This document shows positions 8,219-14,161 of a DNA stretch of 20,878 bases, piece by piece (position 1 is the stretch's first letter; the number at the start of each line of letters is the position of its first letter). A model generated the notes under the pieces. The model saw only the letters and a program-made list of their open reading frames with translations, ran no database searches and had not been told where the DNA came from. Made by a program: the position numbers and the translations under genes. Origin of the DNA: a virus; the IMG/VR virus record IMGVR_UViG_3300041964_000177, positions 1 through 20,878 of that record; one strand, given 5' to 3'.

Positions 8219-8875
8219 TTATGCGAGCGCTGACTGTCGGGTTCGAGGCTTCAGTCGGCTGATAATTCCCTGCGCTCTGATGGAAAGGGCTTCGCCCATG
8301 GCGAATGCCTGAAACGCGAGGTTCAAGAGGCTGTCGTCGTCGGACTCCGACGCATCCTGTTCTGCTTGGTCGGGCAAGCTCGCCTGCCCCGCTTCTGGCA
8401 GGTCTTTCAGCGACCGAAGAACCGCAGCAGCATCCACGGTGACCAGCAGCGGCGGCCGGTCCAGACGACCGGGGCGCAGCATGGCCTCGAATTCAGCGCC
8501 GCTTTGTCCGGGAAGCCGGTTAGCGACAACCCCGCTCCAGTCGCCCGCACTGTCGCGCCAAGCGCAAATCAACGTCTCGCCTTCCGCGAATAGGCCAGAG
8601 GGCGCCCGTTGCCCGTGAACGCCGTTATAGGCGAAGCGCCCCGCGAGCGGCGCTGCGACCGCGAGCGGGACCGCGTCCGCCAGCATCGCGATAGCGGCGA
8701 TGTGAACGGCACGGGAGCGCGTGATTAGCATGGCGACACCGGCCTTGGGAGCGCGCTGGTCGCCTCGTTCGCCTGCCGGGATAAGCCCGGTGTTCAGCCA
8801 ACCACGAATGGTGCCGAGCCGCTTGTCGAAGCGGTCAGGGTCGATTGCTCGTGCGACGTCTGAAAGCCGATACAT
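8219..8875 (-). CDS. MerR-like HTH protein at the head of the virion operon (unit 1)
   Basis: Identical to the 218-residue product of 18655-19311; SD AGGTGG upstream of ATG at 8875. Confidence 0.75.
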   Translation of the reverse strand: MYRLSDVARAIDPDRFDKRLGTIRGWLNTGLIPAGERGDQRAPKAGVAMLITRSRAVHIAAIAMLADAVPLAVAAPLAGRFAYNGVHGQRAPSGLFAEGETLICAWRDSAGDWSGVVANRLPGQSGAEFEAMLRPGRLDRPPLLVTVDAAAVLRSLKDLPEAGQASLPDQAEQDASESDDDSLLNLAFQAFAMGEALSIRAQGIISRLKPRTRQSALA

Positions 8876-8894
8876 CCCATTCCACCTGAGCCTG

Positions 8895-8931
8895 CAATGT
8901 TCATTGTAGGATATCGTGAACGGAATAGCAA
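8895..8931 (-). promoter_or_regulatory. Virion-operon promoter with operator (unit 1)
   Basis: On the minus strand, TTGCTA (8926-8931), a 17-base spacer and TACAAT (8903-8908). The inverted repeat CAATG-TT-CATTG (8895-8906) covers the -10 box. Same as 19331-19367. Confidence 0.6.
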
Positions 8932-9034
8932 CCGCCGCAGCAGGTCAGAAAATTTAATCGGCTTCGCGCGCGATGTTGGGCCACAGCCGGCACGACATCT
9001 CCGGCGATTCCGATGACGAGGACGACGAGCCCCC

Positions 9035-9745
9035 TTAGGAATTAATCGTTTCTCGGAAAGCTGCGAGCCGGGCGTCTGCTCTCGCTATTTCCTCAGGAGT
9101 AGGGCCTTTGTGGTCCTGCAGTTGGTAGTTAGGGGCATTGAGAATTGAGGGCTTCTCAACCTCTTCTTCTTCCATGCCCGCCTGCTTCTTTAGATTGGTG
9201 TTTTGATAAGTATTTATATGCTTCCCGGACGGGCGGGAAACTGGTGTCGCGGACGTATGGGAAACTCTCTCCCGGACGTGCGGGAAATTGAGCGGGTATC
9301 GAGCGGCCAATTCCTCCCAGTTTCCCGGACGGTCGCGGAACTGCCAATTTGCGGGCATGGCGAGGGTGATTATCAATGGTCCGGAAAAGACCTTCCGCGT
9401 GATGATGAAGCCCCTCTTGCGAATGGCAGGAACAGCCTCTTCGACCGCCCTGGTCGTCAGGCCACCTGCGCCCGCATAGGCGGGGTATCCGGCAAACGCG
9501 GTCCCGAAATATGGCTTGTCCGGCTCCGTGTTGATGAACTCGGCGATGACTTGGGCCACCAGCTTTTCATTCGCCGTGGGCGCGATTTCTCGTCGGAAGT
9601 CCCGAGCCCATTGAAAGCGGTCGGCGTCGGGCGCTAGAGCCACCGCCGGTACTTGTTCGATCTTCCCCGGCACCCCGCGTGTGAATTTAACAAGCCCGGC
9701 AGGTTTCCCTTTCGGTCTTGAACCGCCCGGCGGCTTATCGCTCAC
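9035..9745 (-). CDS. Lambda O-like replication initiator (unit 1)
   Basis: Identical to the product of 19471-20181. The second of two tandem GTG codons (9745) overlaps the upstream stop as GTGA and is the preferred start. The origin iterons lie inside the gene. Confidence 0.65.
   Translation of the reverse strand: MSDKPPGGSRPKGKPAGLVKFTRGVPGKIEQVPAVALAPDADRFQWARDFRREIAPTANEKLVAQVIAEFINTEPDKPYFGTAFAGYPAYAGAGGLTTRAVEEAVPAIRKRGFIITRKVFSGPLIITLAMPANWQFRDRPGNWEELAARYPLNFPHVRERVSHTSATPVSRPSGKHINTYQNTNLKKQAGMEEEEVEKPSILNAPNYQLQDHKGPTPEEIARADARLAAFRETINS
9189..9342. other. Candidate replication origin: four iterons plus AT-rich tract (unit 1)
   Basis: Iterons at 9224-9242, 9248-9266, 9271-9289 and 9324-9342; AT-rich tract at 9189-9222. 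Identical to unit 2 (19625-19778), where it is described. Confidence 0.65.
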
Positions 9746-9870
9746 CACGGGAGTGGTACCGTTGCCGGATCCGATCCGGGCGTGTAGTCTCCTAGTGCTT
9801 CCTGAAGATTACCCAGGCCGTCCCGATTAGCCCTCGGGGCGGCTTCTTCGTCTGGCGGCCTCACTCTCAT
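9742..9870 (-). CDS. 42-residue peptide of the early operon (unit 1)
   Basis: Identical to the product of 20178-20306. It is linked by an ATGA overlap to the gene before and a GTGA overlap to the initiator after. Confidence 0.5.
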   Translation of the reverse strand: MRVRPPDEEAAPRANRDGLGNLQEALGDYTPGSDPATVPLPW

Positions 9871-10112
9871 GCACCACCCCCGTCCAGCGCCGCCACGCGC
9901 TCCAGGAAGGCGGGTTCCGCATCCGCCCGCAGGAATGCGAGCAGTTGGTGCCGAGCCGCTGCAGCCTCGAAATATGCGTCGGGGCTGCCCCGTGCGCAGA
10001 TATCATCCCGCATGTAGGCGTCGGCCAGGTGCTCGCCCTGCTTGCGCGCCCATTCGACCATTGCTGGGGTGAAGCCGGCGGTCATGCGGCTGGGTTCTTG
10101 GTTCTTGCTCAT
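9867..10112 (-). CDS. 81-residue early-operon protein (unit 1)
   Basis: Identical to the product of 20303-20548; overlaps the HTH gene upstream as ATGA. Confidence 0.65.
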   Translation of the reverse strand: MSKNQEPSRMTAGFTPAMVEWARKQGEHLADAYMRDDICARGSPDAYFEAAAARHQLLAFLRADAEPAFLERVAALDGGGA

Positions 10113-10315
10113 CCCCCCGCGTGAGTCTCCGCAAGGAAAAAGGCCCGCAATTTTCCGGACTCAGCTACCCATCGGCCGCCGACTTTGCGTGCAGGAAGCT
10201 TCCCGCTCTCGAGCAGGCGAAAGGCGAGACGAGGCTTGATGCCGATAGCTTCAGCAATTCGAGCCGCGCCCCAAAGAAGGGCAAAATCATCATCTTTCTG
10301 AGGGGTGTGTGACAC
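10109..10315 (-). CDS. Excisionase/AlpA-like HTH protein (unit 1)
   Basis: Same 68-residue protein as 20545-20751 except for one residue (GGRWV here, GGRWA in unit 2) caused by the A/G difference at 10168. Confidence 0.75.
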   Translation of the reverse strand: MSHTPQKDDDFALLWGAARIAEAIGIKPRLAFRLLESGKLPARKVGGRWVAESGKLRAFFLAETHAGG

Positions 10316-10342
10316 CGGAACCGCTCCATTCTGATAGCTGGT

Positions 10343-10380
10343 CCGGGCAATAGACCCGGCCTTCCATTACTCGAAATGGA
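10343..10380. promoter_or_regulatory. Two inverted repeats upstream of the early operon (unit 1)
   Basis: CCGGG-N7-CCCGG (10343-10359) and TCCATT-ACTCGA-AATGGA (10363-10380), 28 to 65 bases upstream of the HTH start codon. These are candidate operators. I see no convincing -35/-10 pair here. Confidence 0.35.
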
Positions 10381-10413
10381 TGATTCCGCGCCTATTTTCA
10401 AGTTTAGAGCCTG

Positions 10414-11232
10414 TTATTCTATCGCACTGCCCTCATGAATAAAGCAGCTACTTACAGTAAAGCTTTCCTTTACTTGGCATCGCTCATCGAGGCGCTTTTT
10501 AGGTTTCCACTCGCCCCATGGTGGTCGAAAATCACTCACCCCCCGCTCGCCGCGGCGCTCGGTGCTGCCATGGGTTGTGGTCCTGGCCGGCTCCCGCCCC
10601 CTCTTCTCAAGACCCTTGTTTTTCTGTTTGCCCGTGGGGTTTCTTTCCGTGCCCCCTATCCTCAACCAAGCACGCCAGGACGGGTCTATGACGCGCAGGA
10701 TGTTGGTCAGGTGCTTCCTGCCGGGGCGTGGCCGCATCTCTATGGACAGCAGGCCCATACGACCGGCGAGGCGCACGGCACGTCTTGCCAGCGTCCTGCA
10801 GCATCCGGCACGGGCGGCGAGCTCGTCATAGGAGCGGTCACAGCCGCCATGACTACGCACCTCGTCGGCGACCACCTTCAGCACGGCCAGCTCGCCCTGC
10901 GTGAACTTTGCGGCCAAGGTCGGCGGCAACCCCCCTGCCGCTGCAAGGTGTCGGCGCCGTTCCATGCTGCGGCGTCTGTCCGGGGACTGTTGAACACGCC
11001 GCGGCGGAAACCGGCTGGGGCCGCTCCACAAGGGCTTTTGAGTTCCGGCGGCGGGTAGCACCACCCCACCTCTCAAAGCCGCTCTGCGGGCCTCCAGCGC
11101 GGCGGAAAGCGCCTCCGTATCAGCATCGGGTAGAACCCCTCCCGCGTAAGCTTTCCAAAGCTCTCTTGCGAGCGAGTCGCAACTGGCCAAGCTGGCGCGG
11201 CCAATAGCTTCGGTGATTTGATTGGCAAACAT
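10414..11232 (-). CDS. Winged helix-turn-helix protein, RepC-position replication/control gene
   Basis: Intact 272-residue copy, reading across the unit junction. Residues 1-55 are helical (MFANQITEAIGRASLAS, LARELWKAY). Residues 56-100 are Arg/Pro-rich. Residues about 104-190 look like a winged helix: LPPTLAAKFTQGELAVLKVVADEV, a recognition region YDELAARAGCCRTLARRAVR (about 135-154), and a wing with RPGRKHLTNILRV. Residues after 190 are low-complexity and basic. I recall similar winged-helix proteins on plasmids of Methylobacterium and Bradyrhizobium relatives, with unknown function. Its place after parA and an RHH gene, behind a candidate antisense RNA, is the place of repC in repABC plasmids. 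It may therefore be a second initiator or a copy-control regulator; that role is inferred. A possible SD-masking hairpin (11236-11268) lies just before the start at 11232. The long tail could be shortened in reality if a frameshift remains. Confidence 0.65.
   Translation of the reverse strand: MFANQITEAIGRASLASCDSLARELWKAYAGGVLPDADTEALSAALEARRAALRGGVVLPAAGTQKPLWSGPSRFPPRRVQQSPDRRRSMERRRHLAAAGGLPPTLAAKFTQGELAVLKVVADEVRSHGGCDRSYDELAARAGCCRTLARRAVRLAGRMGLLSIEMRPRPGRKHLTNILRVIDPSWRAWLRIGGTERNPTGKQKNKGLEKRGREPARTTTHGSTERRGERGVSDFRPPWGEWKPKKRLDERCQVKESFTVSSCFIHEGSAIE
10456..10474. repeat. Inverted repeat in the 3' part of the HTH/Rep-like gene
   Basis: AGTAAAG-CTTTC-CTTTACT, a perfect 7-base stem around a HindIII-like centre. 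It lies within the last 20 codons of the gene and is damaged in unit 1. No T tract follows, so it is not an obvious terminator; it could be a protein-binding site. Confidence 0.3.
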
Positions 11233-11235
11233 TTC

Positions 11236-11268
11236 CCCTGCCCTTGTTAGGGCGGACGCAAGGCAGGG
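11236..11268 (-). promoter_or_regulatory. SD-sequestering hairpin in the HTH/Rep leader
   Basis: On the minus-strand message, CCCTGCC (11268-11262) can pair with GGCAGGG (11242-11236), which contains the only SD-like bases of the HTH gene (CAGGGGAAATG). Folding would hide the ribosome site. This is the type of control known for repC leaders, where an antisense RNA decides the fold. In unit 1 the pairing is imperfect. Confidence 0.5.
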
Positions 11269-11273
11269 CCGTT

Positions 11274-11323
11274 CGCTGAAATGCGTTTCAGCGATTGACA
11301 GGCTCCGGAATTTTGGAGATCAT
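11274..11323 (+). promoter_or_regulatory. Strong plus-strand promoter with upstream palindrome
   Basis: Palindrome CGCTGAAA-TGCG-TTTCAGCG (11274-11293), then -35 TTGACA (11295-11300), a 17-base spacer and GATCAT (11318-11323). It points away from the HTH gene and towards the RHH gene, opposite to both. The -35 box is a consensus match and the -10 a fair one. The palindrome next to the -35 box is a likely operator, or a stem in the opposing mRNA leader. Confidence 0.65.
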
Positions 11324-11346
11324 CAAGTGTGCTTCTTTGATGATCT
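11317..11346. promoter_or_regulatory. Perfect inverted repeat with compensatory changes between copies
   Basis: AGATCATCAA and TTGATGATCT pair around a 10-base loop. The unit 1 counterpart (887-920) has GAGATCATCGA and TCGACGATCTC: a base pair has changed on both sides, and one remaining A-C mismatch becomes a G-U pair if the minus strand is transcribed. That favours an RNA structure in the HTH/Rep leader over a DNA site only. Confidence 0.55.
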
Positions 11347-11396
11347 GCTTTTCCAAAAGGGCTTTGCGGCGCCAACCGCGAGGCCCTTTTCCTTTT
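11330..11396 (+). ncRNA. Candidate counter-transcribed (antisense) RNA controlling the Rep-like gene
   Basis: Predicted RNA of about 65 bases from the promoter at 11295-11323 to the terminator at 11355-11390. It lies wholly inside the parA-RHH to HTH intergenic region, on the opposite strand, so it would be complementary to the leader of the HTH/Rep-like mRNA. In repABC plasmids a ctRNA with this position and direction sets repC expression and incompatibility. No similarity to a named RNA is claimed; the call rests on promoter, hairpin, terminator and position. Confidence 0.55.
11355..11390 (+). terminator. Intrinsic terminator of the candidate ctRNA
   Basis: AAAAGGGC (11355-11362) pairs with GCCCTTTT (11383-11390), with an inner GCGG/CCGC stem and a following CCTTTT. 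It has A-rich and T-rich flanks and so could also stop minus-strand transcripts coming from parA-RHH. Confidence 0.7.
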
Positions 11397-11535
11397 AGCG
11401 TTCCGCCGTTTCAGTCACTCCCAAGTCCGAATCGTTGTGGATTGCGGGCTGATTTGCCCGGCAAGTCAAACGGCGCAGCGCCGCGGCGCCGTAATTCTGT
11501 ATTGTCGTAAGGGCGTAATGCCGTCGATACGGCAC

Positions 11536-11772
11536 CTACTCCGGCGGGAACTGCTCGGCCAGAACGGCGCGGAGCACGTCGGACATCGGCTTGCCCTGCT
11601 TCACGCAGTAAATCTTCATCCGCGAATGCAGCTCTCCGTCCACGTCGAGTGTGAACCTGACCATCCGCTTCGCCGGTGCCGCCGGAGAGGGGCTCATGTC
11701 CTTGCCGCTCTCGATCCACGCATCGGCATTCGCCGGGGGTGTTGGTCGCTTGAACGCGACGGTCTTTTTCAT
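11536..11772 (-). CDS. Ribbon-helix-helix partition/repressor protein, ParG-like
   Basis: A 78-residue protein whose start overlaps the parA stop as ATGA. The first 33 residues are Pro/Ala/Ser-rich and probably flexible. Residues 35-44 ([10 protein letters not shown]) form the DNA-binding strand, followed by helices [16 protein letters not shown] and [13 protein letters not shown] mobile N-tail plus a C-terminal RHH fold, next to a small parA, is the layout of ParG-type centromere-binding proteins. These load ParF on the plasmid and repress their own operon. Likely binding sites are the TACGG octads at 12442-12558. A plain CopG-type repressor is the main alternative. Confidence 0.8.
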   Translation of the reverse strand: MKKTVAFKRPTPPANADAWIESGKDMSPSPAAPAKRMVRFTLDVDGELHSRMKIYCVKQGKPMSDVLRAVLAEQFPPE

Positions 11773-12416
11773 GCTGCCGCTCTCCGCTGATTTTGTAGGA
11801 GGGTTATGGCGAGGCCAAGCGACCGCACCTCACGGGATGCTTCGCTGTTTGGATCGACCTCAAGGACGGTGAGTCCCTGCGCTGCGGACTCCGCAAATAT
11901 GACCCGCTGCGACAATGGCGTGGGAAGCACAGAAAAGGCGGAGCCGGCGAAGGCTTCCGCAACATCGCGCCCAATTGCCGTATTTACGACCCTGCGGTTT
12001 ACCGTAAACACGGCTCGGATGTTGTCTTTGAACTGCTGAGCTTCCTTCACAAGCTGGACAGTCTGATCCGCTGCCCATACGTCGAACGGCGAGGGCGTGA
12101 TCGGGATGATGACTAGGTCGCTGGCCAGGATGGCGCTGCGGCCAAGGTCGTTGACCCGTGGTGCCCCGTCGATCAGCGTCACAGCATAATCGGCAGCTAC
12201 GGACGGGAGGTCTCGGTGCAGCGTCGGCGTTGCCATGCCAATAACCGGAAAGAGCGGTGCAGCTTCCCGTGCCGATGACCACGACATAGCACTTGCTTGA
12301 GGATCGGCATCGACAACGAGGGTGCGGAAGCCCTCTCGGGCGAAGTAGGCGGCCAGATTAAGGGTCACTGTCGTTTTACCGACGCCGCCCTTCTGGTTCA
12401 GCAATCCAATAATCAT
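11769..12416 (-). CDS. parA: ParA-family partition ATPase, small ParF type
   Basis: A 215-residue protein. It has the deviant Walker A motif at residues 9-16 (KGGVGKTT with signature Lys9), the A' motif VVDADPQ at 34-40, and Walker B VTLIDGAP around 79-86. It lacks an N-terminal HTH domain, as in type Ib systems, where a separate RHH protein is the repressor. ParA ATPases of this kind move plasmid copies over the nucleoid so that both daughter cells inherit one, and parA on this element says it is maintained as a replicon. No strong SD precedes ATG at 12416. A weak minus-strand promoter (TTGTTA at 12483-12478, GTATCG at 12460-12455, 17 bases apart) overlaps the octad repeats, which would allow autoregulation. 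Confidence 0.93.
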   Translation of the reverse strand: MIIGLLNQKGGVGKTTVTLNLAAYFAREGFRTLVVDADPQASAMSWSSAREAAPLFPVIGMATPTLHRDLPSVAADYAVTLIDGAPRVNDLGRSAILASDLVIIPITPSPFDVWAADQTVQLVKEAQQFKDNIRAVFTVNRRVVNTAIGRDVAEAFAGSAFSVLPTPLSQRVIFAESAAQGLTVLEVDPNSEASREVRSLGLAITLLQNQRRAAA

Positions 12417-12441
12417 ACCGGAGGCCCCGACTCGCCGTGGC

Positions 12442-12558
12442 TACGAGCTTACGGCGATACGGTGCCGGTGAAGTGGTTAACAAAAACTTTCCGGCTGTGG
12501 CTTTGCGGTCATCGCAGCCGCGTAATTGCGGTTTTACGGTGCCACGACGATACGGCGC
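12442..12558. promoter_or_regulatory. TACGG octad clusters: candidate centromere and operators
   Basis: Cluster 1 (12442-12465) is TACGAGCT, TACGGCGA, TACGGTGC; cluster 2 (12535-12558) is TACGGTGC, CACGACGA, TACGGCGC. Each is three repeats at an exact 8-base period. RHH partition proteins bind arrays of short boxes with 7-8 base spacing. Cluster 1 covers the candidate parA -10 region. Cluster 2 lies 40 bases before the plus-strand accessory gene and overlaps a weak TTGCGG / GATACG pair. Between them is CCGC-GTAATT-GCGG. Confidence 0.55.
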
Positions 12559-12597
12559 TAAGGATCAACATCGCTGATTGAATGAGAGGGTTGCAGA

Positions 12598-13074
12598 TTG
12601 GCTACTACACTGCTGGACAGCATTTTATCTGCCCATCTAAGTCCGAACGAGTGGTTCGATTATTTTGGTACTCTTACAGCTAAAGAATTTGAAAATACTC
12701 TCGATGAAGTAGTAGCATCAAAGAAATTTCATTCTAATTTATATGTAGGTTTCGCCAGAAAGCTCCACGAATATGGGAATTTCCAAGAAGGTCTATCCGA
12801 AGAATATCGTTTGGCACTTATTTTGGAAGCCGAAGTAATTATGAAGGTTGTGATCGCGAACATTAATGAAGAGCATAGACAAGATATTATAACAGAATGG
12901 GCCGCGTCACAGGATTATGCGGAACGGTTCGGCTATAGAAGCGGGTCTCTTTATGGGACCTTAGAGCCCCGTCACGTATTCAAGAATGAAGTGCCCGATT
13001 TAACCAATCATTCAAATTGTATTCAGATGCACCCCTCCCCTGTGCGATCCCTGGTGGGGAGGAGATTGAGATGA
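12598..13074 (+). CDS. AT-rich accessory gene, 158 residues, unknown function
   Basis: I do not recognise the family. The product is soluble, mostly helical and acidic in its first two thirds (LLDSILSAHLSPNEWFDYF, EFENTLDEVVASKKF, EEYRLALILEAEVIMKVV), with no membrane segment. Codon use is plainly AT-rich (GAATTTGAAAATACTCTC, CATTCTAATTTATATG), unlike every neighbour, which points to recent acquisition. The last 20 residues return to high GC and may be a read-on into older sequence. TTG at 12598 follows GAGAGG; no in-frame ATG is available upstream. It is translationally coupled to a membrane peptide gene. In satellites, such a foreign-looking gene beside the replication block is often an anti-phage, superinfection or maintenance gene. 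That is a guess here. Confidence 0.75.
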   Translation: MATTLLDSILSAHLSPNEWFDYFGTLTAKEFENTLDEVVASKKFHSNLYVGFARKLHEYGNFQEGLSEEYRLALILEAEVIMKVVIANINEEHRQDIITEWAASQDYAERFGYRSGSLYGTLEPRHVFKNEVPDLTNHSNCIQMHPSPVRSLVGRRLR

Positions 13075-13241
13075 GTGAAGCCCAGGAATCTCGGCCCTAC
13101 CTGCACCGACTCTCCGACGCAACGTGGCATTTATCTCTGACAATTCTCGTCGCCGCTTTGGCCATCTTGGCGTGCGCGGCTGTCGGGGGTTTTTGGTGGC
13201 TATTCTTCTGGGGGATTGGTCATCTATTCGGTGCGTGGTGA
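13071..13241 (+). CDS. Single-helix membrane peptide, 56 residues
   Basis: Starts at ATG 13071 with a strong SD (GGGGAGGAG) and an ATGA overlap with the gene before. Residues 1-20 are polar (MSEAQESRPYLHRLSDATWH). Residues 21-54 are hydrophobic and aromatic (LSLTILVAALAILAC, then GGFWWLFFWGIGHLF), enough for one helix or a tight hairpin. The Trp/Phe-rich end resembles small phage membrane effectors and toxin-like peptides in composition only. Coupling to the 158-residue gene suggests a two-component cargo, for example sensor plus membrane effector; this is inferred. Confidence 0.7.
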   Translation: MSEAQESRPYLHRLSDATWHLSLTILVAALAILACAAVGGFWWLFFWGIGHLFGAW

Positions 13242-13251
13242 CGTTGCATGG

Positions 13252-13392
13252 CTAGGCTAGAAGGTCCGCCATCTTCCATATCGCAAGTGCCCAGATAGCT
13301 ATCGTAAAGAACCCCACGCCAGAGAAGACCAGGATAGTTTCTGCGGCGCTTTCATAATTTCTGCGATTTTCCACAATCCGAGGAACTCGCAT
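13252..13392 (-). CDS. Small membrane peptide, 46 residues
   Basis: ATG at 13392 follows AAAGGAGAGGTT, one of the best ribosome sites in the window. The peptide has a charged N-terminus (MRVPRIVENRR), a single membrane helix (residues about 20-39), and KMADLLA at the end. It converges on the 56-residue membrane gene with a 10-base gap, so the two messages could overlap at their 3' ends. Function unknown. Unit 1 has the same frame with one residue changed, which supports coding. Confidence 0.6.
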   Translation of the reverse strand: MRVPRIVENRRNYESAAETILVFSGVGFFTIAIWALAIWKMADLLA

Positions 13393-13504
13393 AACCTCTC
13401 CTTTGCCGACTCATCGCCTTGTAAGCCGGTAAAGTTAACTTCGGCTCCTTGTCGCATCCAAGCGGATTTTTGTCGTGGCCTGTAACTGGCTCGCCGTGTC
13501 AGGG

Positions 13505-13550
13505 GGGTCTGAGCCTAACTCCCTGAGCGCGGGGGCTCCTATTGAGGTCA
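13505..13550. repeat. Interspersed repeat A
   Basis: GGGTCTGAGCCTAACTCCC...GAGCGCGGG...CTCCTATTGAGGTCAC, with a small GC hairpin in its centre. Partner B is at 14337-14385. Read on the minus strand, both carry CAATAGGAG followed by the hairpin. The shared outer blocks CCTAACTCC and CTCCTATTGAGG are conserved while the hairpin differs. Confidence 0.75.
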
Positions 13551-13587
13551 CCGCAAGGCTGGAACCTCGCGCACCAACAGTCATTTG

Positions 13588-13706
13588 CCTGTGTCCCTGC
13601 CGCGCCCCCGAAGCGATATTCGGCAGGACAGGCCGCGCTCGATAAACCTTGAACGAGCAATGTGAGCCACTGGCCGCCCGGTGTAACGCTTGGCGGCCTT
13701 TTCTTT
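13588..13706 (+). ncRNA. Structured RNA / leader with intrinsic terminator
   Basis: Three hairpins in a row. The first is a 12-pair stem (CCTGT plus CCTGCCG against CGGCAGG plus ACAGG, with a 3-base bulge), whose arms enclose CCGAA-GCGATA-TTCGG. The second is GCTCG-N12-CGAGC. The third is a clear intrinsic terminator, GGCCGCC (13672-13678) with GGCGGCC (13692-13698), followed by TTTTCTTT. No gene ends just before it on this strand. It is either an independent small RNA or a leader with an attenuator for the 71-residue gene, whose ATG comes 22 bases after the T tract. I see no convincing promoter upstream and match no known riboswitch. Confidence 0.5.
13672..13706 (+). terminator. Intrinsic terminator
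   Basis: Seven-pair all-GC stem GGCCGCC / GGCGGCC, 13-base loop, then TTTTCTTT. It is the best terminator in the window and is identical in unit 1 at 3239-3273. Confidence 0.8.
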
Positions 13707-13727
13707 GCCCATGGTAGGCTGCGACGA

Positions 13728-13943
13728 ATGACTGAACCCCGCCGCTTCCCGCCGCCCTGGTCCGTCCAGCGCACTGTAGGCGACCACTTCAAGGTTCAGG
13801 ACGCGAACGGGCTAGATTTGGCTTGGGTTTACGTGAAGGCGGCCGGGGCTGGCGTGGCCGGGCTCACGGAAGACGAGGCACGAAGGATCGCGGCAAATAT
13901 CGCTAGGCTGCCGGAGCTGCTGAAGCGCCAGGATGCAGGATGA
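13728..13943 (+). CDS. Small Bradyrhizobium-type conserved protein, 71 residues
   Basis: MTEPRRFPPPWSVQRT opens the protein, then a strand-rich middle (DHFKVQDANGLDLAWVYVK), and a helical end LTEDEARRIAANIARLPELLKR. I recall this start-and-end pattern from many copies of an uncharacterised small protein in Bradyrhizobium and related genomes, hence its use as a host clue; the function is unknown. It is soluble, with no catalytic motif. It follows the intrinsic terminator closely and is coupled by ATGA to the next gene. The cassette it forms with that gene is flanked by repeats A and B. Confidence 0.8.
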   Translation: MTEPRRFPPPWSVQRTVGDHFKVQDANGLDLAWVYVKAAGAGVAGLTEDEARRIAANIARLPELLKRQDAG

Positions 13944-14161
13944 CGCTGTTCCACGTCACACGCTATGACAAGGACGGCAGGGTGACGACCGCCGTTGTTC
14001 CCGTCGAGGCTGAATCGAAATCAGCAGCGGCCGAAAAGGTCTGCGGCTTCGCTGTCGCCAGCGACGTGAAACCCGGTCGCGCTACGGCCAGTGTCCTCGC
14101 ATTGGGTGAGCCCGCGGGTGATCGGGAATACTTCCGCCGCGCCAGTGAGGGAAAGGGTTAG
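13940..14161 (+). CDS. Small hypothetical protein, 73 residues
   Basis: MTLFHVTRYDKDGRVTTAVVPVEAESKSAAAEKVCGF looks like a small beta-alpha unit: two strands, then an Ala/Glu/Lys helix. The C-terminal half is GDREYFRRASEGKG. No family is recognised. Such small proteins that present an XXVTRYDXXG strand followed by an EAESKSAAAEKV helix are common in Rhizobiales, but I cannot name a function. The start overlaps the previous stop as ATGA, so the pair is co-translated. Confidence 0.7.
   Translation: MTLFHVTRYDKDGRVTTAVVPVEAESKSAAAEKVCGFAVASDVKPGRATASVLALGEPAGDREYFRRASEGKG

Larger units (their letters stand above)
1..10442. repeat. Unit 1 of a head-to-tail dimer
   Basis: First of two direct copies of the circular element. 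The sequence at 1 (AGCAGCTACTTACAG) recurs at 10443, and the bases before 10443 (CTCATGAATAA) are also the last bases of the window, so the ends join without gap or overlap. The distance between matching positions is 10442 at the left end, drifts to 10432 near 4.0 kb, and is a constant 10436 from about 6.13 kb onward. Unit 1 left of 6.1 kb holds many one-base indels and some clustered substitutions. Right of that point almost no difference is visible; one is an A/G change at 10168 against 20604. Confidence 0.97.

Noticed and set aside
7770-8312. Plus-strand frame of 180 codons over the capsid gene (also at 18206-18748)
   Set aside because: Shadow of the capsid and HTH genes; no ribosome site or family features.
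8932-9034. A 14-codon frame (MSCRLWPNIAREAD) between the two operons
   Set aside because: It has an SD-like GGAG but is too short to support without conservation data.
9224-9342. The short repeats in the initiator gene as a CRISPR array
   Set aside because: Repeats are 19 bases, imperfect, at 23-24 base period with almost no spacer, and inside a coding frame; iterons fit better.
10443-10443. Unit junction as a cos or att site
   Set aside because: A gene runs across it and no repeat or palindrome marks it. It is simply where the circle was opened.
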